Notes: generated from the sequence alone by a model not told the origin. A stretch of DNA of 64,000 nucleotides from Glycomyces tenuis DSM 44171 (GCF_000427885.1 NZ_ATYW01000014.1:124001-188000); one strand, 5' to 3'. Counted from the stretch's first letter, positions 42,255-50,612 are shown. Made by a program: numbers and translations.

Positions 42255-43193
42255 ATGACTGACAAGAACTTCGACCTCGGCGGCGTCATCGTCGCCACGA
42301 CGCTGGCGTTCAAGGAGGACCCGAAGGCCCCCGCCGGGCTCGCGGTCGACTACGACAAGTTCGCCGAGCACTGCGACTTCCTCATCCGCAGCGGCTGCCG
42401 CGGCGTCGGCCCCAACGGCTCGCTCGGCGAGTACTCCTCCCTGACCGACGAGGAGCGCCGCAAGGTCGTGCAGGTCGCCGTCGACACGGTCGCGGGCCGC
42501 GGCCTCGTCGTCGCCGGCGTCCACGGCGTCGGCTGGCACCAGGCGGTCCAGTGGGCCGAGCACGCCGCGGAGGACGGCGCCGACGGCGTCCTGCTGCTCC
42601 CGCCGACGATCTACCGCGCCAACCGCGGCGAGGTGCTCGAGCACTACGCCAAGGTCGACGAGGTCGGCCTGCCGATCATGGCCTACAACAACCCGATCGA
42701 CACGAAGGTCGACCTGACGCCCGAGCTCATCGCCGAACTCCACGAGCTCGAGAACGTCGTGGCCGTCAAGGAGTTCTCGACCGACGTCCGCCGCGTCCTG
42801 GAGATCAAGGAGCGCTGCGGCATCGACGTCATCGCCGGGGCCGACGACCTCCTCTTCGAGTCGCTCGTCGTCGGCGCGACCGGCTGGTTCGCCGGATACC
42901 CGAACGCCTTCCCCCGCGAGGCCGTCGAGATCTACGAGCTCGTCCGGGCCGGGAAGATCGAGCAGGCGCGCGAGCTGTACACCGGCCTGGTGCCGGTGTT
43001 CCGCTGGGACTCCAAGACGGAGTTCGTCCAGGCGATCAAGCTGTCCATGGACGTCGCGGGCAACACCTACGGCGGTCCGACCCGCCCGCCGCGCGGGCCG
43101 CTCTCGGAGTCCCAGCGCGAGCAGGTCGTCCGCGACACCCGCCGCGCCCTGGACCACGCCGAACGGGTCCACGCCGCCGCCGGTGCCAACTAG
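42255..43193 (+). CDS. Pyrroline-4-hydroxy-2-carboxylate deaminase (DHDPS family)
   Basis: The 312-aa TIM barrel of the dihydrodipicolinate synthase/NAL family has Schiff-base Lys at K172 (VAVKEFS) and Tyr at Y144 (MAYNNP). In this setting it should deaminate and dehydrate pyrroline-4-hydroxy-2-carboxylate to 2-oxoglutarate semialdehyde. A housekeeping dapA role is unlikely because the gene is surrounded by the other three hydroxyproline steps. It starts 15 bp after the oxidoreductase. Confidence 0.85.
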   Translation: MTDKNFDLGGVIVATTLAFKEDPKAPAGLAVDYDKFAEHCDFLIRSGCRGVGPNGSLGEYSSLTDEERRKVVQVAVDTVAGRGLVVAGVHGVGWHQAVQWAEHAAEDGADGVLLLPPTIYRANRGEVLEHYAKVDEVGLPIMAYNNPIDTKVDLTPELIAELHELENVVAVKEFSTDVRRVLEIKERCGIDVIAGADDLLFESLVVGATGWFAGYPNAFPREAVEIYELVRAGKIEQARELYTGLVPVFRWDSKTEFVQAIKLSMDVAGNTYGGPTRPPRGPLSESQREQVVRDTRRALDHAERVHAAAGAN

Positions 43194-43241
43194 CGGGCCG
43201 GGGTACCGTGCACCGCACGGGCCTCTCCCGATCGGAGGATC

Positions 43242-44243
43242 ATGAGAACGACACGGCTGATCAGCGCCGTCGACTCGCACACGGAGGGCATGCCGACCCG
43301 CGTGGTCACCGGCGGCGTCGGCCCCGTCCCCGGCGCGACGATGAACGAGCGGCGCCTGTACTTCATCGAGCACATGGACGAGCTGCGGCGCTTCCTGATG
43401 GACGAGCCGCGGGGCCATGCGGCGATGAGCGGCGCGATCCTCCAGCCGCCGAGCCGCCCCGACTGCGACTGGGGCGTGGTCTACATCGAGGTGTCCGGCT
43501 GCCTGCCGATGTGCGGGCACGGCACGATCGGCGTCGCGACCGTGCTCGTCGAGACCGGCATGGTCCCCGTCGTCGAGCCCGTCACCGAGATCCGGCTCGA
43601 CACGCCCGCCGGGCCGGTCACCGCCAGGGTCGCGGTCGCGGACGGGCACGCCGAGTCGGTCACCATCGAGAACGTGCCGAGCTACGTCGACGCGCTCGAC
43701 ACGAGCGTCGAGGTGCCCGGGCTGGGCACCGTCCCGTACTCGATGGCCTTCGGCGGCAACTTCTACGCCATGGTCCACCTCGACGACGTGGGCCTGCCGT
43801 TCGACCGCTCGCGCCAGCGGGAGATCCTCGCGGCGGGCCTGGCGATCATGGACGCGATCAACGAGACCGCCCCGCCGGTGCATCCGGAGATCGCCGGCCT
43901 GGACCACTGCCACCACGTCGAGTTCATCGCGCCGGGCTCGACCGCTGCGCACTCGCGGCACGCGATGGCCATCCACCCCGGCTGGTTCGACCGCTCGCCC
44001 TGCGGCACCGGCACCTCCGCCCGGATGGCCGAACTGTGGGCGCGCGGCGAGCTCGCGCTCGAGACCGACTTCGTCAACGAGTCGTTCATCGGCACCCGCT
44101 TCATCGGGCGGCTGGTCGGGGCGACCTCCGTGGGCGAGACGCCGGCCGTGATCCCCACGATCACCGGCCGCGCGTGGGTGACCGGCACCGCCCAGTACAT
44201 GCTCGACCCCGACGACCCCTTCCCTTCGGGATTCCAGTTCTAA
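43242..44243 (+). CDS. 4-hydroxyproline 2-epimerase (proline racemase family)
   Basis: The 333-aa enzyme has both acid/base cysteines, C91 in MCGHGTIG and C254 in SPCGTGTS. The two-Cys form marks true racemases/epimerases and not the Ser/Thr-containing dehydratases. It converts trans-4-hydroxy-L-proline to cis-4-hydroxy-D-proline, the substrate of the dehydrogenase encoded just upstream. It is the entry step of the pathway. Confidence 0.92.
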   Translation: MRTTRLISAVDSHTEGMPTRVVTGGVGPVPGATMNERRLYFIEHMDELRRFLMDEPRGHAAMSGAILQPPSRPDCDWGVVYIEVSGCLPMCGHGTIGVATVLVETGMVPVVEPVTEIRLDTPAGPVTARVAVADGHAESVTIENVPSYVDALDTSVEVPGLGTVPYSMAFGGNFYAMVHLDDVGLPFDRSRQREILAAGLAIMDAINETAPPVHPEIAGLDHCHHVEFIAPGSTAAHSRHAMAIHPGWFDRSPCGTGTSARMAELWARGELALETDFVNESFIGTRFIGRLVGATSVGETPAVIPTITGRAWVTGTAQYMLDPDDPFPSGFQF

Positions 44244-44254
44244 GAGGAGTGTTG

Positions 44255-45748
44255 ATGACGAAGCAGACGCCTGCAGACCGCCTCGAGGCGATCGCGAGCG
44301 CCGCCGACGAGGCGGCGCGCGCCCTCGCGCGGATCGACCCCGCGACCCGCGCCGCCGCGCTCGTCGCCGCGTCGGACGCGATCACGGCCGAGGCCGACGA
44401 CCTGGTGGCGCTCGCGATGAGCGAGACCGGCCTGGCCGAGGCCCGGCTGCGCGGCGAGCTGAAGCGGACCGCCGTCCAGCTGCGGCTCTTCGCCGACACG
44501 GTCGTCGACGGCGCCTACCTCGACGCCCGGATCGACCGCGCCGACCCCGACTTCGCGCTCGGGCCCCGGCCCGACGTGCGCCGCGTCAACGAGCCGGTCG
44601 GGCCCGTGCTGAACTTCGCCGCGAGCAACTTCCCGTTCGCGTTCTCCGTCGCCGGAGGCGACACCGCCGCGGCCCTCGCCGCGGGCAACCCCGTCATCGT
44701 CAAGGCCCATCCCGGCCATCCGCTCCTGTCCGAGCGCACCGCCGAGGTCGTCGCCGCCGCGCTCGAAGGCGCGGGTCTCCCTTCGGGGACGCTGCAGCTC
44801 ATCGCCGGGCAGGACGCCGGGACGGCGATGCTCCGGCACCCGCTGGTCAAGGCCGCCTCGTTCACCGGTTCGGTCCGCGGCGGCCGGGTGCTCGCCGACA
44901 TCGCCGCCGCCCGCCCGGACCCGATCCCGTTCTACGGCGAGCTCGGCAGCGTGAACCCCGTCTTCGTGACCGCCGGCGCCCTCGCCGCACGCGCGGGCGA
45001 GATCGCCGCCGGGCTCGTCGCGAGCGTCGGCGGCTCCGCCGGGCAGCTGTGCACCAAGCCCGGTTTCGTCTTCCTTCCCGCCGGCCACGGCCTCGACGAC
45101 GCGATCGCCGCGGCCTCGGCCGAGGTCGAGGAGCACCGGATGCTCAACCCGCGCATCGCCGAAGGCTACGTGCGGCGGCGCGAGGAGATCCTCGGCACCG
45201 CGGGCGTCCGCGTCGTCCACGCCGGATCGGTGCGCACCGACGAGGGCGGCCAGGGCTGGGTGACGCCCACGATCGTCGCCGTCGCCGTCGCCGACCTCCG
45301 CGTCGGCCTCGGCACGCTCCTCGACGAGTGCTTCGGCCCGCTCACGGTCCTCGTCGAGGTCCCCGACGGGACCGACTTCGCGGAGCTGCTGGGGGAGTTC
45401 TTCGAGGGCAACCTGACCGTCACCGTGCACCGCGCCGACGGCGACGACGTCGCGGGCCTGGTGCGCGCGGCGGCGCGCCACGCGGGCCGCGTGCTGTTCG
45501 ACGGATGGCCCACGGGCGTCGCGGTGACCCCCGCGATGCAGCACGGCGGGCCGTGGCCCGCGACGACCTCGGGCGGCACGAGCGTCGGGACGGCGGCCAT
45601 CGCGCGGTTCGTGCAGGGCGTGGCCTACCAGAACGCGCCGGCCGAGCTCCTTCCGCCGCCGCTGCGCGACGACAACCCGTGGGGCGTGCCGCAGCGGATC
45701 GCCCCGGCCGGGGAGTCGTCGGAGTGGGGCGGCCGAGCGGCGGCGTGA
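44255..45748 (+). CDS. 2,5-dioxovalerate (alpha-ketoglutarate semialdehyde) dehydrogenase
   Basis: The 497-aa aldehyde dehydrogenase has the AraE/KGSADH-like pattern NFAASNFPFAFSVAGGDTAAALAAGNPVIVKAHPGHP, general base E229 (GELGSVNP) and nucleophile C266 (GQLCTKPG). It makes 2-oxoglutarate from the semialdehyde, feeding the TCA cycle and ending the hydroxyproline route. AAGAGGAG precedes ATG 44255. It is last gene of the operon and is convergent with DUF2071. Confidence 0.92.
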   Translation: MTKQTPADRLEAIASAADEAARALARIDPATRAAALVAASDAITAEADDLVALAMSETGLAEARLRGELKRTAVQLRLFADTVVDGAYLDARIDRADPDFALGPRPDVRRVNEPVGPVLNFAASNFPFAFSVAGGDTAAALAAGNPVIVKAHPGHPLLSERTAEVVAAALEGAGLPSGTLQLIAGQDAGTAMLRHPLVKAASFTGSVRGGRVLADIAAARPDPIPFYGELGSVNPVFVTAGALAARAGEIAAGLVASVGGSAGQLCTKPGFVFLPAGHGLDDAIAAASAEVEEHRMLNPRIAEGYVRRREEILGTAGVRVVHAGSVRTDEGGQGWVTPTIVAVAVADLRVGLGTLLDECFGPLTVLVEVPDGTDFAELLGEFFEGNLTVTVHRADGDDVAGLVRAAARHAGRVLFDGWPTGVAVTPAMQHGGPWPATTSGGTSVGTAAIARFVQGVAYQNAPAELLPPPLRDDNPWGVPQRIAPAGESSEWGGRAAA

Positions 45749-45762
45749 CACCGCCGGCCCGG

Positions 45763-46530
45763 TCAGCCGCGGGCCCGCATCCTCGTCGGCCGGTGCACGG
45801 TGACGGCGGAGCCGTCGGCGAGGAACGCCGAAGCCGGCGCCGCGGCGAGCGGCGGTGCGAACTCGCGGCCGTAGACCGCCTCGACGTCGCATTCGAGGGC
45901 GGCGTCGTCGGCCCGCCGGACGTTCCAGCGGGGGTGGGTGACGTGGTACTCGACCGCGGCCCCGTGCCGCCGGGCCGTGTAACCCCAGTAGTGCTCGGTG
46001 ATGAACTCCTCGTGGGAGCCTTCGGCGGGCGTTTCGGCGGCGCCCGAGACGGTCGCCCTGACGCGCTGCGGGCCTGAACGCTCGTGCCACGAGTACTCGA
46101 CGAGGCCCTCCGGCGCGTCCGCGCCGGATCGGGCCTCGCCGGGGAGGTTGATCCGGTGGCGCATCGGCCGCGCGACGTAGCGTTCGCCGTAGGCGATGCG
46201 GGCCACCGCGGCCAGGGTCCGGCGGGGCACGATCTCCTTGACGAAGACGACCCCGCGCCTCCAGCCCTCGTCGGCGCGGCGCCGCACGTAGAACCGCAGG
46301 TTGATCTCGTCGAAGTCGCGGTGGAAGGGGACCGGCACGCCGAGCAGCCGGGTGTCGAGGAACTGGAAGGCGACCGCGCTGAGGAAGTGGCGGCCGTCGT
46401 GCGCGTCGAGCTCGACGCCGCGGGGGACGCGCGGCCGGAGCACCGCCGGGTCCACTTCGTAGTTGAGCATCACCAGTCGGCGCCACTGCGCGGTGAGGAG
46501 GGCCCCGGGACGCGTCACGGCTGCTGCCAT
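45763..46530 (-). CDS. DUF2071 (YqjF-like) protein
   Basis: The 255-aa protein matches DUF2071: AQWRRLVMLNYEVDPAVLRPRVPRGVELD, FLDTRLLGVPVPFHRDFDEINLRFYVRR and the KEIVPRRTLAAVARIAYGERY segment. The acetoacetate-decarboxylase-like fold is known but biochemical function is not. It is transcribed towards the hydroxyproline operon, with 14 bp between stops. Confidence 0.82.
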   Translation of the reverse strand: MAAAVTRPGALLTAQWRRLVMLNYEVDPAVLRPRVPRGVELDAHDGRHFLSAVAFQFLDTRLLGVPVPFHRDFDEINLRFYVRRRADEGWRRGVVFVKEIVPRRTLAAVARIAYGERYVARPMRHRINLPGEARSGADAPEGLVEYSWHERSGPQRVRATVSGAAETPAEGSHEEFITEHYWGYTARRHGAAVEYHVTHPRWNVRRADDAALECDVEAVYGREFAPPLAAAPASAFLADGSAVTVHRPTRMRARG

Positions 46531-46608
46531 GCCGGAAACGTACCAGGCGAGGCGGCGTCGAATCAGGGGCGGGCTCCTCCGGAGCGCCCGTCCACAGCGG
46601 ACGGGGCG

Positions 46609-46646
46609 GCCGATCGGGCGGCGGCCTCGGCCGCCGCCCGATCGGC
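46609..46646 (-). terminator. Hairpin terminator after the DUF2975/HTH operon
   Basis: A perfect 18-bp GC stem (46609-46626 with 46629-46646) and 2-base loop begins 16 bp after the HTH stop. No U-tract. Confidence 0.65.
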
Positions 46647-46661
46647 GTGCGCGCGGATGTC

Positions 46662-46874
46662 TCAGTCCTCGTCGGGCACCCGGCGGAGGATGTCGCCGGG
46701 CTGGCAGTCGAGGGTCCGGCAGATCGCGTCGAGCGTCGAGAACCGCACGGCCTTCGCCCGCCCGTTCTTCAGCACCGCGATGTTGGCGGGCGTGATGCCG
46801 ACGGCCGCGGCGAACTCGCCGACGCTCATGCCGCGCTTGGCGAGCTCGACGTCGATGTCGACGATGATCGCCAT
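46662..46874 (-). CDS. Small Cro/C1-type HTH regulator (YozG-like)
   Basis: The 70-aa XRE protein (HTH_26 type) has KRGMSVGEFAAAVGITPANIAVLKNGRAKAVRFSTLDAICRTLDCQPGDIL as a single domain. Its start overlaps the DUF2975 stop by one base (TGATG). Paired DUF2975-HTH genes are common, and the regulator may bind the palindrome upstream of the pair. Confidence 0.88.
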   Translation of the reverse strand: MAIIVDIDVELAKRGMSVGEFAAAVGITPANIAVLKNGRAKAVRFSTLDAICRTLDCQPGDILRRVPDED

Positions 46875-47371
46875 CAGACCACCTCGGCCATCTCGGCTTT
46901 CAGGTCCGTCGCCTTGCGCAGGAGGTTGCGCATGACGGCCATGAACATGATGAACGCGACCCCTCCGCCGACGCACGCGAGCGCGCCGCCGAAGGCGCCG
47001 AGGAGCTCCATGCCGTCGGCGGGGGAGGGGATGTCGTCCACGAACAGGTGCACGCAGACTCCCATCGCCAGCAGCGTCGCGGCGGCCGCGGCGCCGATGA
47101 CGGTGTCGACCCACCGGAAGGCCCGCGGGGTGAAGATCGTGCCGCGGCCGACCAGGCCGAGCAGCATCCACACGGCGACGAGCGCCACCTGGACGCAGGC
47201 GACGCCGAGGACGGCGATCGCCACATAGGGTGCGGCGTAGGGCTCGTACGGTGGGAAGCGCTCGACCTCCTCGGCGGCCATGCCGGGGATGACGACGATC
47301 TGACCGAAGAGCCCCAGGAGGATCGCCATGCCGACGGCAAGGCGGAGCATGTTGACGATGAAATGATGCAT
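46874..47371 (-). CDS. DUF2975 membrane protein
   Basis: The 165-aa protein has four predicted TM helices (near residues 8-30, 48-72, 85-105 and 125-148) and a charged C-terminus, as in DUF2975. It may work with the partner HTH protein in membrane-linked signalling, which is not established. No ribosome-binding site is visible before ATG 47371, so the message may be leaderless. Confidence 0.82.
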   Translation of the reverse strand: MHHFIVNMLRLAVGMAILLGLFGQIVVIPGMAAEEVERFPPYEPYAAPYVAIAVLGVACVQVALVAVWMLLGLVGRGTIFTPRAFRWVDTVIGAAAAATLLAMGVCVHLFVDDIPSPADGMELLGAFGGALACVGGGVAFIMFMAVMRNLLRKATDLKAEMAEVV

Positions 47372-47380
47372 GTATCTATT

Positions 47381-47400
47381 CTCGATCGAAATCGATCGAG
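47381..47400. promoter_or_regulatory. Palindromic operator upstream of the DUF2975/HTH pair
   Basis: CTCGATCGAAATCGATCGAG has 9-bp perfect arms around AA and ends 10 bp before the DUF2975 start, where a promoter should be. The small Cro/C1 regulator is the natural candidate ligand. Confidence 0.5.
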
Positions 47401-47596
47401 TTTCAATAGGTCCTTCGGGCTTGCGGCACGATCTGGGGAGTACACGCGGCAAACGTCGCCGAGAAGCGCGTTTCGCCCGGCGCGGGAGCTCCTGGCCGGG
47501 CGCCCGGCCGCCGGATCCGGCCGCGCCGCGTGAGCGCGCCGCCGGACGACGCCGTCGAGACGCCGCGCCGGGCGACGTCCTCGACGTCGCATTAGG

Positions 47597-47614
47597 TATT
47601 GATATAATTCAATA
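47597..47614 (+). promoter_or_regulatory. Operator overlapping the -10 box of the copper locus
   Basis: TATTGA and TCAATA perfectly flank a consensus TATAAT (47603-47608). A repressor bound here would block RNA polymerase directly. AT-rich interrupted palindromes like this are typical of ArsR- or Fur-like metal sensors, but the protein is not identified. It lies 19 bp before the GTG start of the first gene. Confidence 0.5.
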
Positions 47615-47632
47615 TTATGGGAGTATTGGGGC

Positions 47633-48562
47633 GTGTTCAGCTCCGCACCGCTCCGCAAGGCCCTCAAGACCGCCGTCTTCGCGCTGGTCTGCGTTCCCCT
47701 CGCGGCCCTGGCGCACCGCCTCGGCGGCGGGGCCGTGTCGCCCGAATCCCTCCTGCTGGGGGCCATGCCGATCGGCGCCGCCGCCTACCTGTGCGCCCTG
47801 CGGGGGCCCCGCGGAGCGGTGTGGCTGTTCGGCGTCTTCCTGGCCGCCCAGGCGAGTCTGCACAGCCTGTTCGCGGTGAGCTCCGCCGGCCACCACGCCG
47901 CCCACGGCTCCCGCCAGACCGCCGTCATGATGCTGCTCCACTTCGGCGCCACCGTGATCGCGGTGCTGTGGGTGGTGAAGGTCGAACCCGCCCTGCCCCG
48001 GCTCCGGACGCGCCTGTCCGCCGTCGCCAGGGGCCTGCTGAGCGGGCCCGCCGCCCCGCCGCCGCTCCGAGCGAACCGGCCGCGGACGGCGCCGCCGAGG
48101 CGCGAGGCGCCGCACGGCCTCCTCGAACCGGTCGGCGCCCTCGGGCGCCGCGGACCGCCGCGCCGCCGGGCCGAACCGTCAGCGCACACGTCCTCCGGCG
48201 GCCCCGGCGGGGCCGCCGCCCACCCGAGAAAGCAGAATCCACAATGCACAAGAATGTCGTCCGGCGCGCGCTCGCGCGCACCGCCGCCGTGGGCGCCGCC
48301 GCCGCGCTCGCCGCCCTGGGCCTCGCGAACCCGGCCGCCGCCCACGTCACCGTCTCGGCGGCGAACACCGTCGCCGGCTCCTACACCGTGCTCACCGTCT
48401 CCGTCCCCCACGGCTGCGACGGTGAGGCCACCACCGCCGTCGCCATCCAGATGCCCGAACCGCTCTACGCCGTCACCCCCACCGTCAACCCCGCCTGGGA
48501 CGTCGAGAAGGTCATGGCCGAGCTGCCCGAGCCGATCACCGACGCGCACGGCAACGAGGTGA
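47633..48562 (+). CDS. Four-TM membrane protein of the copper locus (3' end uncertain)
   Basis: The first ~120 residues (from GTG 47633) contain four hydrophobic segments, with histidines in SLHSLFAVSSAGHHAAHGSRQ that could bind metal. Afterwards the frame becomes Pro/Arg/Ser-rich and runs 319 bp into the ycnI gene in another frame, which is implausible for a real C-terminus. The natural end is probably near 48,200, so either a frameshift removed the stop or the overlap is real. Similar small membrane proteins sit before YcnI genes in actinobacteria. Confidence 0.55.
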   Translation: MFSSAPLRKALKTAVFALVCVPLAALAHRLGGGAVSPESLLLGAMPIGAAAYLCALRGPRGAVWLFGVFLAAQASLHSLFAVSSAGHHAAHGSRQTAVMMLLHFGATVIAVLWVVKVEPALPRLRTRLSAVARGLLSGPAAPPPLRANRPRTAPPRREAPHGLLEPVGALGRRGPPRRRAEPSAHTSSGGPGGAAAHPRKQNPQCTRMSSGARSRAPPPWAPPPRSPPWASRTRPPPTSPSRRRTPSPAPTPCSPSPSPTAATVRPPPPSPSRCPNRSTPSPPPSTPPGTSRRSWPSCPSRSPTRTATR

Positions 48563-48960
48563 CCGAGCGCGTCAGCGAGGTCGTCTACACCGCGCACACG
48601 CCGCTGCCCGACGATCTGCGCGACGTCTTCGAGCTGTCCTTGCAGCTGCCCGAGGAGACCGCCGGGCAGACCCTGCACTTCCCCGTCGTCCAGACCTGCG
48701 GCGCGAGCGAGCACCCCTGGATCGAGATCGCCGAGGAGGGCCAGAACCCCGACGAGCTCGAATCCCCGGCGCCGTTCATCGAGGTGACCGCCGCCGACGC
48801 CGCGGCGGCCGACGAGCCCCAAGCGACCGCCGCTGCAGACACCGGCGCCGCGGAGGACGAGGACGGGACCGACCCGCTCCTCTACGCCGCGCTGGCCTTG
48901 GGCGCCATCGGCGTCCTGCTCGGCGCCTTCGCGCTCGCCCGAGGGCGTCGTCGAGCGTGA
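48244..48960 (+). CDS. ycnI: YcnI-like (DUF1775) copper-associated protein
   Basis: The 238-aa precursor has a signal peptide cleaved before H34 (NPAAA-HVTVSAANT). The exposed N-terminal His is the copper ligand in studied YcnI domains. A DUF1775 beta-sandwich follows (VSVPHGCDG, PEETAGQTLHFPVVQTC), then an acidic linker and a C-terminal TM anchor with an RGRRRA tail. It likely handles Cu(II) on the outer face of the membrane for the CopC-CopD protein encoded next, whose GTG overlaps its stop. Confidence 0.87.
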   Translation: MHKNVVRRALARTAAVGAAAALAALGLANPAAAHVTVSAANTVAGSYTVLTVSVPHGCDGEATTAVAIQMPEPLYAVTPTVNPAWDVEKVMAELPEPITDAHGNEVTERVSEVVYTAHTPLPDDLRDVFELSLQLPEETAGQTLHFPVVQTCGASEHPWIEIAEEGQNPDELESPAPFIEVTAADAAAADEPQATAAADTGAAEDEDGTDPLLYAALALGAIGVLLGAFALARGRRRA

Positions 48961-50612
48961 TCGCGCGGCGCCTACGGCCGCCGGGGCGGGCCCTGCTGCT
49001 CGTCCTGGCGGCCCTCATCCTCTCGCTCGCGCCCGCGCAGTCGGCGCAGGCGCACGCCGCCCTGCTGGGCACCGACCCCGAGAACGGCATCGTGCTCGAC
49101 CGGGCCCCCGAAGCGGTCACGCTCAGCTTCAACGAACCGGTCCAGCCGGTCGCCGAGTCCATCCGCCTAGTCGACGGCCTCGGCCGAGAGCAGCCGCTCA
49201 CCGCCGAGGCCAGTGACGACGACGTCGTCGTCGAGCTGCCCGCGGACCTCGCCGACGGCCCCTACCACCTGAACTGGCGGGTCATCTCCGCCGACGGCCA
49301 CCCCATCGCGGGGGTCGTGTCCTTCGCCGTCGGCACCGAGACCCCGCCGCCCGCCCCCGCCGCGCCCGTCGAAGCGGACGCCGCGTGGCCCTGGGCGGTC
49401 CAGGCCGTCAACGTCCTGTACTACCTCGGCCTGCTCGTGTGCTGCGGCCTCGTGTTCTTCCGGATCGCGATCGCCCGGGAGCTGAGCCCGTCCCGCCCTC
49501 CGCGCCCGCTCCTGCTCGCCTCCGGCTCGCTCGCGGTCCTGGCCGCCGCGCTCGCCGTCCCGCTCGGCGCGCTGGAGCTGGCCGCGCAGCCGCTCGGTCG
49601 CGTCGTCGACGTCGACGCCTGGAGCGCCCTCGTCCGGACCGAGGCCGTCGCGGCACTGGCGCTCACCGCCGCCGGACTCTGCCTGGCCCTGTGGTGCGTC
49701 ACGCGCGGACGCGGCCCGGGGGCCGCCCCGGTGGCCCTGGCCGGCTGCGCGCTGGCGGTGTGCGGGCCGCTCCTGGTCGGCCACTCGATGTCCTTCGGCC
49801 CCCGCTGGCTCATGGTCGCCTCCGACGCGGTGCACGTGGGCACCGGGGCGATCTGGGCCGGGGGACTGGCCGGACTGGCGATCACGCTCGGGCGGCTGCG
49901 GCGCGGCGGTCGCGCCGAGGACGCGGCGGTCGTGGTGTCCCGCTTCTCGACCTGGGCCGGCGCCAGCGTGGCCGTGCTCGGCGTCAGCGGCCTGGGGATG
50001 GCGCTGATGATCCACCGCGAATGGGACGGCCTCTTCGGCTCCGACCACGGGCGGGCGCTGCTGATCAAGCTCGGCCTGGTCGCCGTGGCACTGGGGCTGG
50101 CGGGCTGGAACCGGTTCAGGCTCGTCCCGCTCGTCCGCGGCGCCGAGGACGCCCGCGCGGGCCTGACGCGGCTGCGCCGCGTCGTGCGGGTCGAGGCCGC
50201 CGTCGTCGCCGCGGTCATCGCGCTGACCGGCGTCCTGGTGAACCTGACCCCCACCGCCGAGGAGCCTCCGGAGGCGGCGGACGTCGCCGTCGAGGAGCAC
50301 CTCCACGACGACCTGGGCGAAGGCGCGGTCGAGGCGCACCTGGACCCGGGGACGATCGGCGAGAACACGCTGATGCTGACCCTGACCGACGCCCAAGGGG
50401 CGCCGCTGGCCCCGGAGGAGGCGCCGGTGGTCTCCGCTACGCTGCCGGAGCGGGACTTCGGTCCGGTCGAGGCCGAGGTCCACGAGCTCGGCCCCGGCGA
50501 GTACCACTGCGTGCTCGACCTGCCGCTGACCGGCACATGGGAGATCGACGTCCAGGTCCGCGTCTCGCGGTACGCCTCAGAGACCGCGAGCCTCACCGTC
50601 GCGGTGGAGTAG
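48957..50612 (+). CDS. CopC-CopD fusion with C-terminal YtkA/FixH-like domain
   Basis: The 551-aa protein has a signal peptide cleaved before H33 (AQA-HAALLGTDP) and an extracellular CopC domain keeping the Cu(II) set (N-terminal His plus ADGHPIAG). Eight or so TM helices of CopD follow (residues ~140-430) and then an extracellular YtkA-like beta domain (DPGTIGENTLMLTLTDAQG..GEYHCVLDLPLTGTWEIDV). The fusion suggests direct copper hand-off from CopC into the CopD membrane part. The role is copper uptake or delivery to cuproenzymes. Confidence 0.88.
   Translation: MIARRLRPPGRALLLVLAALILSLAPAQSAQAHAALLGTDPENGIVLDRAPEAVTLSFNEPVQPVAESIRLVDGLGREQPLTAEASDDDVVVELPADLADGPYHLNWRVISADGHPIAGVVSFAVGTETPPPAPAAPVEADAAWPWAVQAVNVLYYLGLLVCCGLVFFRIAIARELSPSRPPRPLLLASGSLAVLAAALAVPLGALELAAQPLGRVVDVDAWSALVRTEAVAALALTAAGLCLALWCVTRGRGPGAAPVALAGCALAVCGPLLVGHSMSFGPRWLMVASDAVHVGTGAIWAGGLAGLAITLGRLRRGGRAEDAAVVVSRFSTWAGASVAVLGVSGLGMALMIHREWDGLFGSDHGRALLIKLGLVAVALGLAGWNRFRLVPLVRGAEDARAGLTRLRRVVRVEAAVVAAVIALTGVLVNLTPTAEEPPEAADVAVEEHLHDDLGEGAVEAHLDPGTIGENTLMLTLTDAQGAPLAPEEAPVVSATLPERDFGPVEAEVHELGPGEYHCVLDLPLTGTWEIDVQVRVSRYASETASLTVAVE

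Noticed and set aside
42255-43193. Housekeeping dihydrodipicolinate synthase (dapA)
   Set aside because: The fold is the same, but the gene is surrounded by all other hydroxyproline-degradation steps and has no lysine-pathway neighbour.
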